The translations under genes were made by a program, and so were the position numbers. Positions 26,609 through 38,920 of a stretch of 64,000 nucleotides of DNA are shown piece by piece. Where the stretch lies: contig VZRG01000360.1 of NCBI GenBank assembly GCA_013397435.1, positions 186,001 through 250,000 of the forward strand. Direction: 5' to 3'. Position 1 is the stretch's first letter; every line of letters starts with the position of its first letter. Source of the DNA: Erythrocercus mccallii (taxonomy: Eukaryota > Chordata > Aves > Passeriformes > Dicruridae). A model generated the notes under the pieces. The model had not been told where the DNA came from, did no database searches, and was given only the letters and a program-made list of their open reading frames with translations.

Positions 26609-29600
26609 CTCCCACACTTACTGTGTCATTTTTTTGTTGCCCATCTGCTCTCTGCAACTCTTAACATTTGGATTCTATTTTTTATTGATGGGTGGGAGGA
26701 TGGATGGTGTGAATCACAAGTAACAAGGGATAGAAACACGTAAATCCCAAATCTCTGCTTGTCCCTCTTCAGTTTTTGTGGTTCTCAGCTTCCCTGCACC
26801 CAGAATGACCTTCCCAGGATACACAGATATTTCTAAAGACCTGGCAAGCTTTTGGCTTTCCAGACAAATATTTCCTAAAATTTCAGTCCTTGCAGGTGTA
26901 CAGGTGTCTTGTGTGCTAAATTCTGCATCCTAGTCTGTATTCATCATGCCTTCCATCCTGCAATTGTTAATCACTTGCCTTTTATTCCCTTCTCAATAAG
27001 AATTCTCATTTATCAATGCAAGCCCGCATTTACAAACTCCAGGATTTGTGGAGGATTATTCTAAGGCACATGTTATACCAGGCAAACAGTACTTTTCATT
27101 TAATGACTATTAAAGAAAAACAATAACAACAACCATATATTTTGATTTTTTTAATTAAAATAGTTGCCTTGAGGGAAAAATATTAAAATGTAGAAGTATA
27201 TAACATTCTTCAGGAGTACTTTAAAGTTATGCCTAGTTATTAGTCGTTATGCTTTGTTTTTGTCAGCATTTACCTAACTTGAATGACTAAATTATTTACA
27301 GAAACACAGTCATAGACTGAATTACCCTTTGAGAAGGTAGAACTTAAAAAGAAGCATGATTTAAGAAAACCTTAAAGTTTTCTAGGAAAAATCTGAAAGA
27401 CCAGACTTCTGTCATTCCTATACTGTCAGCATTTATACAAATTCTTTGGGAAAAAAAGGCTCTTCAGCTGGTAATATATATTAAATGCATATCAAAACTA
27501 CATTCATTTTAGTGAAATCACCTAAGAACTGAAAATAGGAAATTGTAGAAGGAAATTGACTGAGTTCGTAGTTAGACCTGTAAATTTGTCTATTTTCACA
27601 TTAAGTATGTGTAAAAATATTCTGTGATATGCAATTATGTCATACTTTTAATTTTAAGATGCATTTATAACTCTTAATGTTTTAGAAACCAGCAGAGATA
27701 CTCCCACACAATGGAGTACTTTCAATTAAATTCACTAAGACTACTCTCATGAATGTTACTAAACATGGGTTTACACATTTACAAGATAAAGTTATATTTT
27801 TCTTTTTTTGCTACAAAGCTTCCATTCTCATTAAAAAGGCAACAAAATAGTCATAGTCAGCTATTAAGGCTACCTGTGCAGCCTTCAGCAGTTTCTTAGA
27901 ATATTTAAATACTGGGATATTTACAAGCCTAAATATCCATTCTGCATCTTCATTTATGTAATTCTAGAATATCAATATGCCTACTCAAACTGCAAAACAA
28001 GAAACATATTTGTGCATTCAGCATGCTTTGAAACCATCACAACTTAAAAACCTGTAGAACATCTCTCCTCTGTCCTCTTTGCTCAGATACAAGAGCATGC
28101 ACATTTCAGTACCATGCCAAAGAAAAACTGGCTGTGCTTCAGCCACATCAGATCAAAGCTGTCCAAGGAACTTAGAGGCTCTGTAAGTGATGCAAGTGAT
28201 TTAGCAGATTAGCTTTCAATTCATCATAGAATCAGTATCCTGGAACCATTAGGAGACATTGCACTTCAGGAATTGCCATTTTATTTATTTATTCACCAAA
28301 AGAGTTGAAGAGCTCCCCAAGCACTTGGTGGCTGGCTTGTAATTTCATAGTACAGCACAATCTGCCCCCTTTGGGCTCACACTCAGCTAAGCACAATCAC
28401 ACCCGTTCACAAGTGCAATTTATAAGTCCTTACAGGCATCTGACTTAATATTTGAAGTTGATGACAGATGTTATTGTAACTGTTTCCTTAAGGAAAAACA
28501 AATGGTTTGAGCAGCTTTCAAATGAGGTCTATAAATGAAAGCTGAGGTACATCATGACTGCCAAGACTCTGCTATCAAAAATAAACTTGCTTTACATATC
28601 AAACTGTCTTCCAGAGAAGCCCCTGACAGTACCCATTTCTTCCATTTTTATTGGACATAGGTCAACAAAAAGAACTGTGTTTTATTTACCAGGTCATATT
28701 TGTCCACTAATCTGAATTGTTCAAAGAACCTAAGTGGTAAAAACTGTATTTCAGCAATTCATTTTGAGGAAAAGAATGCACTACAGGAAACTGTTAAAGT
28801 CAAAATTTCACGATCACAGAAATAACACAGACTTGTGCTGTTTTATAAAGTAATTAAATAATTCAGACACTGCATGTGCCAACAGATAATGAAATATATA
28901 TCTAAGCAGATTACCAGTAAATTAATTTTACTGACTATGAAAAGTGTTTAGATTACAACACTGAAAAGTGAAGGGGCATCAGCAAAATTTCCAAGAGGAC
29001 TCAGCTCAAATTTGGCAAAGAAAAATCAGTTCCTGAGAATTCAAGTACTATGGCCTCCAAGTCTTGCAATGAAATAATCGAAACATACCAAATAGTATAA
29101 CCACAAGTACAGACAAATTAAACCTCCATGAGGAATTGGGATGAAGTGACCAAGATGTGTTCTGTAAACCTCTCAACATATGGAGAAAATTACTTCCCAT
29201 TAGCCAGCATCCTAAGTGATGTGAGTTATTCACTTGGACAGAAACTGCCACACACATTACCAATGCTCTGTGCAAAATGCACTTTTGGACTAAATTCAGA
29301 AATGGCAGAGATTTTTGTTACATTTCTTTCACTTCCAACAAAATAAATTGCACTTTATATCAAACTAAGCAATCACTATACACAATGCTTTCTCTAGTGG
29401 CTTTCCACCCCAACTCCACAGTACTTCCTGAAACTACTGCACATCATTTCCACACATACCTATACAATATATATTTATATATACACGACTTTCAGCAATC
29501 CTTTTACTCCATTCAATGTTCCATGACATTTCTCACACAATGAGATCAATTTTGGTATTCAATCACTTTGAAAATCTCTCCATTTCCAATTTTTGTAGAA

Positions 29601-32169
29601 TTTAGCTGCTAGATTCTGCATCTGCATTGTGACTTCAGTTTGAGAAACAGGATAATAAGCAGGACAAAGAGTGGGAAGTATTTAAAAAAAAATCAAAGAG
29701 TGTTTGCTGAAGGTGGGGTATTTTAACCAAATAAAAAGCACTTTGGTCATTAAGGAAGCCACACGGTAACTAGTCTGAAACAATTCCAGTGAATGCCAGT
29801 CTGCAAGACTGTCTTAGAATGAGTTTTCAAGATAATCTAGAAAGCATGTATTGCCTTTCAAAAACCTAATCTTAAAATTTCACAGAAAAGCTCTGGCTTT
29901 GCTAAACATTCAAAAGACGCCGACACATCCAATCACAACTTGAAACTCTGACATACACCTCAAATTCTTAGACACATTCCTTCTGCTTTCCTAAAAGCAC
30001 AGAAATTACAACCCTACACATCTTCCTCATTATTCTCATTGTAAAGTAAAGGGACAACACTGTCCATAACTTGTCCATTGCAAAGTCTAAATTTCTAATA
30101 TCATGAAGGAATTCCAAGTTTCAGAACAGAACTGGTGTAGCAGTAATGGAACCTTATCCAGAGAAGTGCTAAAACATCTTTGCTCCTCCTCTGTGCTTTG
30201 GCAGAGCTCAGCACCTGACAGACTGTCTCTGAAAAGAGACATGGTTCCTAATTGTTGCCATTACCTCAAAACAAAACCTAGCTACTCAAGATATTCAAGA
30301 CACTCAAGCTGGGAATCTAAAAGCCATGATCACTAAATATATCATAAAAATCCCTGAAATCAATCGTCGAGAAAGCAACAACAAAATTTAAATTCCGCAA
30401 TGCTAATTCCTCAGACACAGACACAGACAATATCTTCTCATATAAACATTGGATATCCATGCTTAGAATCCTCCTTGAACCTCCACAAGTAGCCAACTGC
30501 TGCTTTCCAAGAAAACAGGTTGGGGTGTTTTTTTTACATCTTACATACAAGAAGTAACAAACCAACATAAATCCATCTCACTTGATTTCCAAAAGACTGT
30601 AAAAGATTGTTTCTTTCTATAAAATACTTTGTCTTTAAAAAGGGACTAAAGCCAAAATGCTCCAGAAAAAAATTTAACTGATGTTTCTGCTTATATGCCT
30701 TTGTATTTTCTTAATGTGAAAGTATTCAGAAGAAGCAGCACTACACATTTTCAGAATTTAGTTTTAACTATGGCCCTTAAAAAGAAATTATAAAGTCATT
30801 TTACTTTCAAATAGCTCTTACCCTTATGCCAGGATTTAGCAGAAAATATAAGCTAGTGTTAGTGTTGCAAAATATAAATAAATTGAGGCAAGCTCATCAT
30901 TGCTGAGTACATATGAGATCATTCAAAAAATCATAAAGATATTTTAACATAATCCTAAACCAAACAAATATATCACAGATAAGAGGGGTCACATAATAAT
31001 TTTTTAAAAATCAGTATTAGAGTAATATTTCCCAGGTGGATCTAAGATCTTCCATATATATATCCCAGGCATTAAAAACTAAATTAAACAGAGATGATAA
31101 CAAATGCATCATAGTGGATAAAAATATAATAAACATCCCAACAGATACAGGTGGGGGAACATAGGTTGTCTTTGGAAGTGATGCAAAGGCTGGTTGCCTC
31201 ATCCTCTTTGAGGGGTGAACAACCCACTCTTTTTTCTTAGTCATCCTTCAAAGGTCAGTAACAATCATCTTCCTAAAGCAAAAGAAAAAATATCACCTTC
31301 AGCATGTTTATACAACAACACACATGCTGAGAAGATAATTCTCTAAGTATCACATATTTGACATTCTGAAATGGTTGAATGTGTTCTTTTAGTATTTGGC
31401 TTCTAAGAATATGGCCCACACCTTTCTACAGCCTTCAGAGCAGGCAAGGAATAGCAGGAGGGACTGGCATGGACAATGAATCTCACACCACCATCCATCA
31501 TAATTTTACTACCAGTACGTTAGAGGAGTTGAAGAACAACCCACAGGGTAAAAGGTGGTGAGATGGGTCTCCTCCAAATGCTAGCAAACCACAAGAGCAA
31601 GGATAATGAGTATAATATGGCACCCAAACACTAAATAAGAAATTTCTCAGTTCTTAACTGGAAGATCTACCCCACCCCAGGTGTGCTCATAAAATACAGC
31701 ATGGGGTTTCTCATAGTTCAAATGTGTAGTTTCAACCTGAGCTGAACAGCCATAAACCCCAGGGACTGCCCTTATCTCAATAAGCCTTTGGAAGAAGAAA
31801 TTTTATTCCCTTCACTCACTGGACAGAAAGCCTCTCCTTCCTCCCAGATTCCTCTAGGAAAAGTGAAAATGCTAACTCTCCTTGATGCCTTTGAAAGCTA
31901 TTTTATACAGAGCTTTCAAACAAAAATAACATTAGTAAAAATACTTCCTTTAAGGCGCTGAGGAGATGTAGAGTTACTTTGATACACAGCCCTTAACACA
32001 TTCACCCACGAAGCCAAGGCTTGGACTTTAAGTTTCTTCCATCAAGAAGCTAAGAAAGCTTTTCCCACAGAAACATATTCCTTAAGGGAACTGTATATAC
32101 CATTACACATCCTGCGTGTGCAGAAATAGAGCCTTTTAAAAAAGGGCCCTTTTCCTCCTCCTATTCGGG

Positions 32170-32830
32170 GAAAGGAACCGTGAGGGGACTGCGGCTGAGG
32201 GAGCTTCGCCTACTTTGCTGCTGGTGGGGTTTTATGGCTGGTGTTTCCTTCACCTGAGCTGTAGGAGCGTTCGCCATCCCCCGCCCTTCCATGGGGAGAG
32301 TCCAAGGCAATACCCCCGGCAGAGGGATTGGTTTGGGGTCCCCGTGGGGACGTGCAGCCCTGACACAGCCGCCTGCGCGGAGCCGGGCTGGGGAGGCGGC
32401 CGGGCTTCCTCAGCCCTCGCTGCCCAGCAGGGAGGTTAGGAGGACAGTGCCCGACGTTTCCCCTCCACTGGGGCTGGGAAAGGGCCGCAGGAGAGCTCTC
32501 CCCGCGCTCCCAATCCAGGCTGTGGAGCTCTGCAATTCGCGGGGGAGGGAGGAAGGGAGAGGGCAGTAGCGCATCTCCGCATCTCCAGCATCTTCCCTCA
32601 GGGCCGGGCGGCGGGGCAGACATGGGGGATCTGCTACGTCCTCGGCTTGGCCACAGGGAAACCGAGTGCCACGGGCGAAGCGACTTGATGGAGGGGAACC
32701 TCCCTCCCTTCCCCGCCCTCCGAGGAGGGGGAGCCGGAGCGGGGCCTGCGCCTGGCCCGGCTACCGGGAAGGGGCCCCGTTCAAGGCTGCCGCCCTGGAC
32801 ACGCACGTGGGGCTGGGGTACGAGGATGGA
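32170..32830. promoter_or_regulatory. ERC2: CpG island A, candidate ERC2 promoter/first exon
   Basis: About 650 bp are strongly GC- and CpG-rich in an otherwise AT-rich region. Overlapping frames open on both strands are a by-product of base composition; none is recognised. On the minus strand CAG|GTGAAG at 32254/32253 is a plausible splice donor, so a non-coding ERC2 exon could end there. CpG island B, 1 kb away, is the alternative. Confidence 0.5.
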
Positions 32831-33103
32831 AATAAAAAAAAAAAAATCCCGAACGGACAATAGCTAAGTGAAACCACTGATTTAGAAAGCCGACCAGAAA
32901 ACTAACCCTGGCAAGTAGAATTTGCCCTCCCCTTGGCTGCACTTATTGGCCGCGCTCGTGTGCAACGAGCTTGTATCTGCCAATGCCAGTGGTCGGCCGG
33001 CGTGTCCATCACCAGGGAAAGAGCAATTCGCCGCTAAGGGAGTAGACTCCCGTCCATCCATCACAAGGTTTAGCAGGTAGCCCCCTAGAAATCAATTACA
33101 CAC

Positions 33104-33155
<52 letters not shown>
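33104..33155. repeat. (TAA)n microsatellite
   Basis: About 17 uninterrupted TAA units lie between CpG islands A and B. Confidence 0.95.
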
Positions 33156-33833
33156 TCCTTCTCCTTCAAATTACTACTGTAGTGCTCACAGAAAAATATG
33201 TATGTATTCTTGGTGAACATAGGCGTGGATTTCATCACATTCATCACATCCATCACTTGTCCAGTCTAAAATGATCTTTTCTTCTAAAAAATTAAACCAA
33301 ACACCATGAATAAGGGACCCCAGTCAGTATTCATTAATTATATAACTGAAAAATAATATCCTGTTAGGGTCTGTTTCCATTTGCCAGCCACTAGAAGGGA
33401 ACAGAAATCTCTCATCTTGTTCTTGGCACGGTTTTTAAAAGACCAAACATTATCCATTATTTAGGTATAATGCTAGGAATTTCCAAAGCTCATCAAATCT
33501 ATTCTAGAAAACTTCAACAACAACAAAAATATTTTTAAACACTAGGCACAAAAGAAAAAAAAATTAGAATCCGATGGCTGCTTTCAATAGAAATTGCAAG
33601 AGAGATTTCTGGTTGACGATTCTATAGGGAGAGGCACTCTGTTAGCAGAATAAGATGTGCACTTGGTCCCATTTATTACAATGTATTTCCAAAGCAACAT
33701 AAAAAGCCTATTCTGCAAATTCATCTCCAGATTCAGCTACCAGACAGTTGTATTAAGCAATATACAGCATTTCCTTAATCACAGTAAATTTACAGTCCTG
33801 TATCCCAGCCATATTTCTGTTTAAGCTTCTCAC

Positions 33834-34250
33834 CTTTCAAATCATTGCATCTGCCTTTCGTCCTCACGCGGATTTTACAATATCACGTTTAGCCGGCATC
33901 CCATCTGCGCGGAGGAAGGAGACAGCAGGGAGAGCCGGACCCGCGGAATATCTTCGAGGGGCTGAAGAGAAGGAACCTGCTGCAGTCGGGGGAGGCTCGT
34001 GTGCCCCTGTCCCTCGTCTTTCCGCCCCTCAGCGAGTCTCCCTCAGTCAGCTGCGAGCCCGGCTGTCTGGGTTGCCAGTCCCTGACTCAACATTCCCAGC
34101 ATTCCCGAGGAGCCGGGGCTCCAGCGGCGCGGCTCGGAGCCGCCGGGGGCAGCAGCAGCAGCAGCAGCAGTACACGCACCGCAGCCCGTGATTCCTGCGA
34201 GCGTCTGGCTCTGTCCATTCATCGCCAGCCCGTGGGTTCCAGTCCCCACC
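33834..34250 (-). promoter_or_regulatory. ERC2: CpG island B with candidate non-coding ERC2 first exon
   Basis: The region 33.86-34.25 kb is CpG-rich and includes (GCA)7 at 34149-34169, which reads as a TGC repeat in the ERC2 direction. On the minus strand it leads into AAAG|GTGAGA, a near-ideal donor with the exon ending at 33834. Splicing from here to the acceptor at 20355 would give a normal two-part 5' leader. The transcription start cannot be placed from sequence. Confidence 0.45.
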
Positions 34251-37200
34251 CAGGGAACGGCTGCAAGTGTGTTACTCATTGTGAAACAGCCTAAAAATAC
34301 TCCTGTGTCTGCGTAAAACTGCAGAGGCTGAATTGCTTTCTCGCCCCTGTTCACCAAAGGCCAGAAATGTTCAAAGGCAGGTGCTTCAGAACATGATGTC
34401 TAAAAATGCATTGCTATATGCGTGCATTTACATAAACAGAAAAAAAAACAGAAATCTGAATCTGTGTTTTGGCTTAAATGTAAAAGAAGCTAAGATGACA
34501 TCCATATTTATTTGTATTTTTTTTCAAAAGCAGTGTGCAGGGGAAAAAAACCCAAAGATTAACTGCTATGCAAATTCTGAAAGCCTTTTTCATAATAAAA
34601 CCGCAAAAATTAAAAATTATTCCTGAAATTTTATTGTTTTTTATTAAGAGGAGTAAGAGAAAGTTCTATAAACACCACTGGCTTCTCATCATAAGAACAG
34701 AGGGTTTGTTCCTTTTCTATTTTTCCCTCTTCTCAATTTTTTTTAATCGATCTGTATACAATTATAAGTGATCATCTTCAGTCTTTAGCTTCAATGCATC
34801 TTCATACTTACCCTACACAAAATTTCACCACCATATTTTATGTGTCTTCTCTTGATCTCATTGCAGTCACATTGATTTTAGGGACCACTTCAGATCTATA
34901 GTAGCTTCAATATATTCTCTATTTTATTTCTCTCTTGCCCACATATGCACCTGTAAGTGCCACTATTAAATGTTATTCAGAAACACAACTTTTATGGAAT
35001 TACTGTTAAAAACTATGTCAAATCAAATTGATTTCAACCAATCATGTTTAAAATTAGCGTAATCCCTTTATTGCTGTATCTGAATTATCCAAAGCCCATT
35101 GAAATCTGTGACTTGGCTGTCGCAGATCTTTATTTGGAGGTGTTAGAATGCCATTCCCAGCAGGAGCATAGCGGGTTTGTATTTCCCCAAGAAAGGGACA
35201 CACTCTTATAGTACCCACCTACCTCAGATATAATTGCAATAGAGGACAAATACTTTTTCTGAGTTCAAAATACTGGAATAACAACAATTAAAATGCAAAC
35301 TTCAATTGCTTTTGAACCTGCATACTTATTTGAAGACATTTATGTTCAAATAGTTTCAAAATCATGAAAAGTACAGACAGAGAAAATATGTTCCTCAAGA
35401 AATTGACAAGAAGGGACATGGTTTTGTATACAAATAATTTCACTTGACCTGAAAAGCATTCTCCAAAAGTTCACAAGTCTGCATCTGTAAGAAAAAGGAT
35501 AAGCACTACAAAATGTGGGTCACTACACTGAATACTTCAGAGCACAAGAAGTGCCCATTTTCAGCTTAGCCTTTAATTTGGATTCAGTGTAAAATAAGAA
35601 TGTCTTACAGACCTGTCTCAATATTGCTAAATCCAATTCTGTCTCAGTGCTGTTAATGATGACACTTTGTTCTAAGTGGTGTCAGATGCTGACAGTTTTT
35701 TAAACAACATGTCACACCATTCCTGTCTATATGAAAAGGCAAGGAACATCAGGTCCTGCCTTATCTTTTTTGTGACTCATTCACTGGCAAAGACTGAGGG
35801 CCTTGTGATAGCCAGCAAAAGTCAGAAGCATCCTGAGAGAGGACCAGTAGCCTAAGAATCCTCTTTCCAAGGAATAATCATTGTGGGAAGACAGAGGGTT
35901 GCCATAAAGCTGCAACAATACTGCAATGAATTAAGCTTGCTATAATCCAATAAACTTTATAGCAGAGTTCATCACAGCCCATCTCAGAGCAGCAGACCCT
36001 CTCTATGGGACTGTCAGCATTGCCAATGCCAAAGAACAGAATATACCCACCATGTATAAAACCATTGGAGAGCTTTGTGGGGAAAAATATTTTGCCAAAT
36101 TGTACTCAAAAAGACTTGTTAGGAAAATGTGCCATTCAAGAGAAGGGGGGGAACCCCCAGAATTTTACAGCTAATCTACTTATTGTATTAGTAGAAACAA
36201 CATCCACATAAAGAACCTCAGGGTCACATAATCCAAACCCTTCAATAATATTCATTCCTTAAGTTCAAGATAATGCTGGAATCCAAATCCAAAGGGTAGG
36301 ATAATAACAATTGTGTCCTTAAGGCTGACTTCTTTGCAGCTGATGAAAGTTTTCATTTTGGTCTAATCACAGGACCATCTGTGTTGTCCTTGGTACCATG
36401 ATACAGGTGGGTGCCATTAAGCACAAAAAGAGCCAGATCATATGAGTAAGCTACCACTTTTTTTTTCTTTTGTTTATTGTAAGAGGTTCCCATTAACTAC
36501 TAGATGTCTTTCAGCCAACTGTTAGAGGAAAGCAGTCTGTTATAAAACTTAAACCATTATTTATATTATAAGGTGCCATGTGATGCTATATCTAATGTTT
36601 TCACTTGTCAACAGTTTCTATCTTCAGATAGATTTTTGGCTAGCAGACTTCAGTTTATTTGGTTTTTACCTTAAAAATGCAGAACATTCACAGTTCCTTC
36701 TGCTTTTGCATCAGAAGCTGTGGAATCCCCACTGAAATTAATGGCTTTTTTTTTTTTAATTTCAATTAGCCCAGATTAAGGCCCTAACCAAGTCAGTCAA
36801 TATGAAATACAGATTTTCAAGTCTCTTATTTTCCTCCATCTATGTTATACTGATTTTGGAAACAGAAAAATATAAAACATACTTGTTACAACCATTCTGT
36901 TTACTTATTCTAAGTATAAATAATTCAAAATAACATAATGTATAATGTTACTTACTGTCTTCAATTCCTATACATCCCTTCATCCTTCCCAATTCTTTCT
37001 TCTCGTCTCACCTGTAGTACTAAGACTTTAGCAGCAGCTAGCTCCCTTTCACGTTTTGGTGAAGATGGATGTTATTTAGTGCTTAATTTCTTTAAAAACA
37101 GAAATAAAATAGAAATTTGGTCCCTGCTGCACGATTCCTAACAAGCAACTGCAAGTGTGTACTTTAAATCCCCAGGAAAATATATTTCAGCTTTAGTCAT

Positions 37201-38355
37201 TGAACCTGGCTTCGCACTATTCCTCTGTGCTTCCCTAGTGCTACTTGATTTACACTGAAGGTTACAGAACTAAAAAGCAAAAAATATTGCCTTTGCCATG
37301 ACATGGTGATCAGATTTCGAGTAAGTACTTGACCCAAAAGAAACAAAAAGCTCCAAACAAACAAAATAAGTGAAATAAAATTCCATTTTCTATTGATTTC
37401 AGAATGAAGCCCTATCAGTCTGGTCCACAGAGATGGTGCTCTCATCAGTCATTAACTTATGGACTGTTCTTTCCTCTTTATCAGTTTATATATTCACCTA
37501 CAAATACCTGTCAAACTGAATTACAAAATAGTTTCCACTACCAGTTAAGCTTCTGGTTTTGCTTTCCTCAAGTCATATCACCTAAGACATATCACTGTGA
37601 TTTAAAAAATTATTAGTATAATTTATTTTTTATTATTTTACATGATCACATGCTTTCCAAAGGATGGAGAAGTGTTACTTGAATATACCTGAACACACAA
37701 GAGGCCATTGAGGAATTCATTATAGTGCAAAAAACAAACAAGGAAAATATACTCTTTTGTAATTACATAATTTAGCAGTTTATTGTGTACTGCACAGCCT
37801 ATATCTATTCAGGATAGAAATAAAGCTACTCTGGCAGATGCTGTTAATGTCATAGTTACAAACAGAGAAAAAAATACTAAAATAATTTAATAGTAAAAAT
37901 ACCCATCTCACAGAAGTTCTCCAGCTTCCACATCTCAAAACAGAGCTATTAATAGGCTTTTGCACCAACTCTACAATGTATTAAAAATATTTCTTAGGAA
38001 AATTCAAACATCAGGAAGTTCCAACAGTGGGTAGTAAATACAGCTTAAACATCTTGAATTAGGTTTAACATTTTAAATTTTATCAATGCCTCTTTATTTT
38101 CCTGGTTGGAAAAACAGTATTACTGCTACCACTCTTGTACATGTAAACATACATAGTGACTGTTATATAGAAATGCTGCTAAATGAGCACTGACTAATGA
38201 ACTCTTAGATCCCAGTTTGGGGGGGTTTTAATCAATTCAGGCACATTAGAGCTAAAGTCCAACTGACTTTTCAGTAAGAATTAACCTTTCAAAAGCCAAC
38301 CTCACTCCCGAAAAGTAAATCTAGATACTAAAACTTTACTTAGAAGTGTAAACAT

Positions 38356-38920
38356 GAGCCAGCAGTGTGCCCAGGTGGCCAAGAAGGCCAATGGCAACCT
38401 GGCCTGCATCAGAAATAGTGTGGCCAGCAGGACCAGGGAGGTCATTCTTCCCTTGTATTCAGCACTGGTGAGGCTGCACCTTGAGTATTGTGTCGAGTTC
38501 TGGGCCCCTCAGTTTAGGGAGTACATTGAGACGCTTGAACACGTCCAGAGGAGGCAAAGAGGTTGGTGAACGACTGAGGGAGCTGAGGTTGTTTAGCCTG
38601 GAGAAGACTCAGAGGTGACCTTATGACTCTCTACAGCTTCCTGAAAGGTGGCTGTAGTCAGGTGGGTGTTGGTCTCTTTCTTCAGGCAGCAACTGACAGA
38701 ATGAGAAGACACAGTCTCAAGCTGCACCAAGGGAAATATAGGTTGGATATTAGGAAAAAAGTTTTTTAGAGAAAGGGTAATTAAGGGGAAGTGGTAGATT
38801 CACCATCTCTGGATGTGTTTAAGAAAAGACTAGATGTGGCACTTGGTTTAGTTGAGGTTAGGGGTGGGTTGGACTTGATGATTCTGGAGGTCTCTTGCAA
38901 CCTAATGATTCTGATTCTGA
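38356..38920 (+). mobile_element. CR1 LINE, 5'-truncated, 3' end of ORF2 plus 3' UTR
   Basis: The first 200 bp encode the end of the CR1 reverse-transcriptase ORF2. The frame reads VRLHLEYCVEFWAPQFREYI then VQRRQRG, very like the family's HLEYCVQFWAP and ERVQRRAT ends. This is followed by the CR1 3' region (LFSLEKTQR-like and GGLDL-like decayed frames) and the terminal ATTCTGATTCTG repeat. It is a short dead copy, as most avian CR1 insertions are. Confidence 0.93.

Larger units (their letters stand above)
20356..33833 (-). other. ERC2: Inferred ERC2 5' intron
   Basis: This is AT-rich sequence between the leader exon and the candidate first exons in the 32-34 kb CpG islands. Apart from two solo LTRs, a short-tandem-repeat array and one CpG island listed separately, I see no supported coding exon. 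The extent depends on which CpG island carries the transcription start. Confidence 0.55.

Noticed and set aside
32210..32860. 216-codon minus-strand open frame in CpG island A
   Set aside because: Pro/Gly/Arg-rich product typical of CpG islands, with a competing plus-strand open frame; no recognisable domain.
34801..34818. Consensus-like minus-strand donor AGG|GTAAGT near 34811 as ERC2 exon 1 end
   Set aside because: Lies in AT-rich sequence outside the CpG islands, so it is more likely a chance match than a first-exon donor.
38354..38569. 71-codon plus-strand ORF as a host gene
   Set aside because: It is the tail of CR1 reverse transcriptase, part of a truncated LINE.
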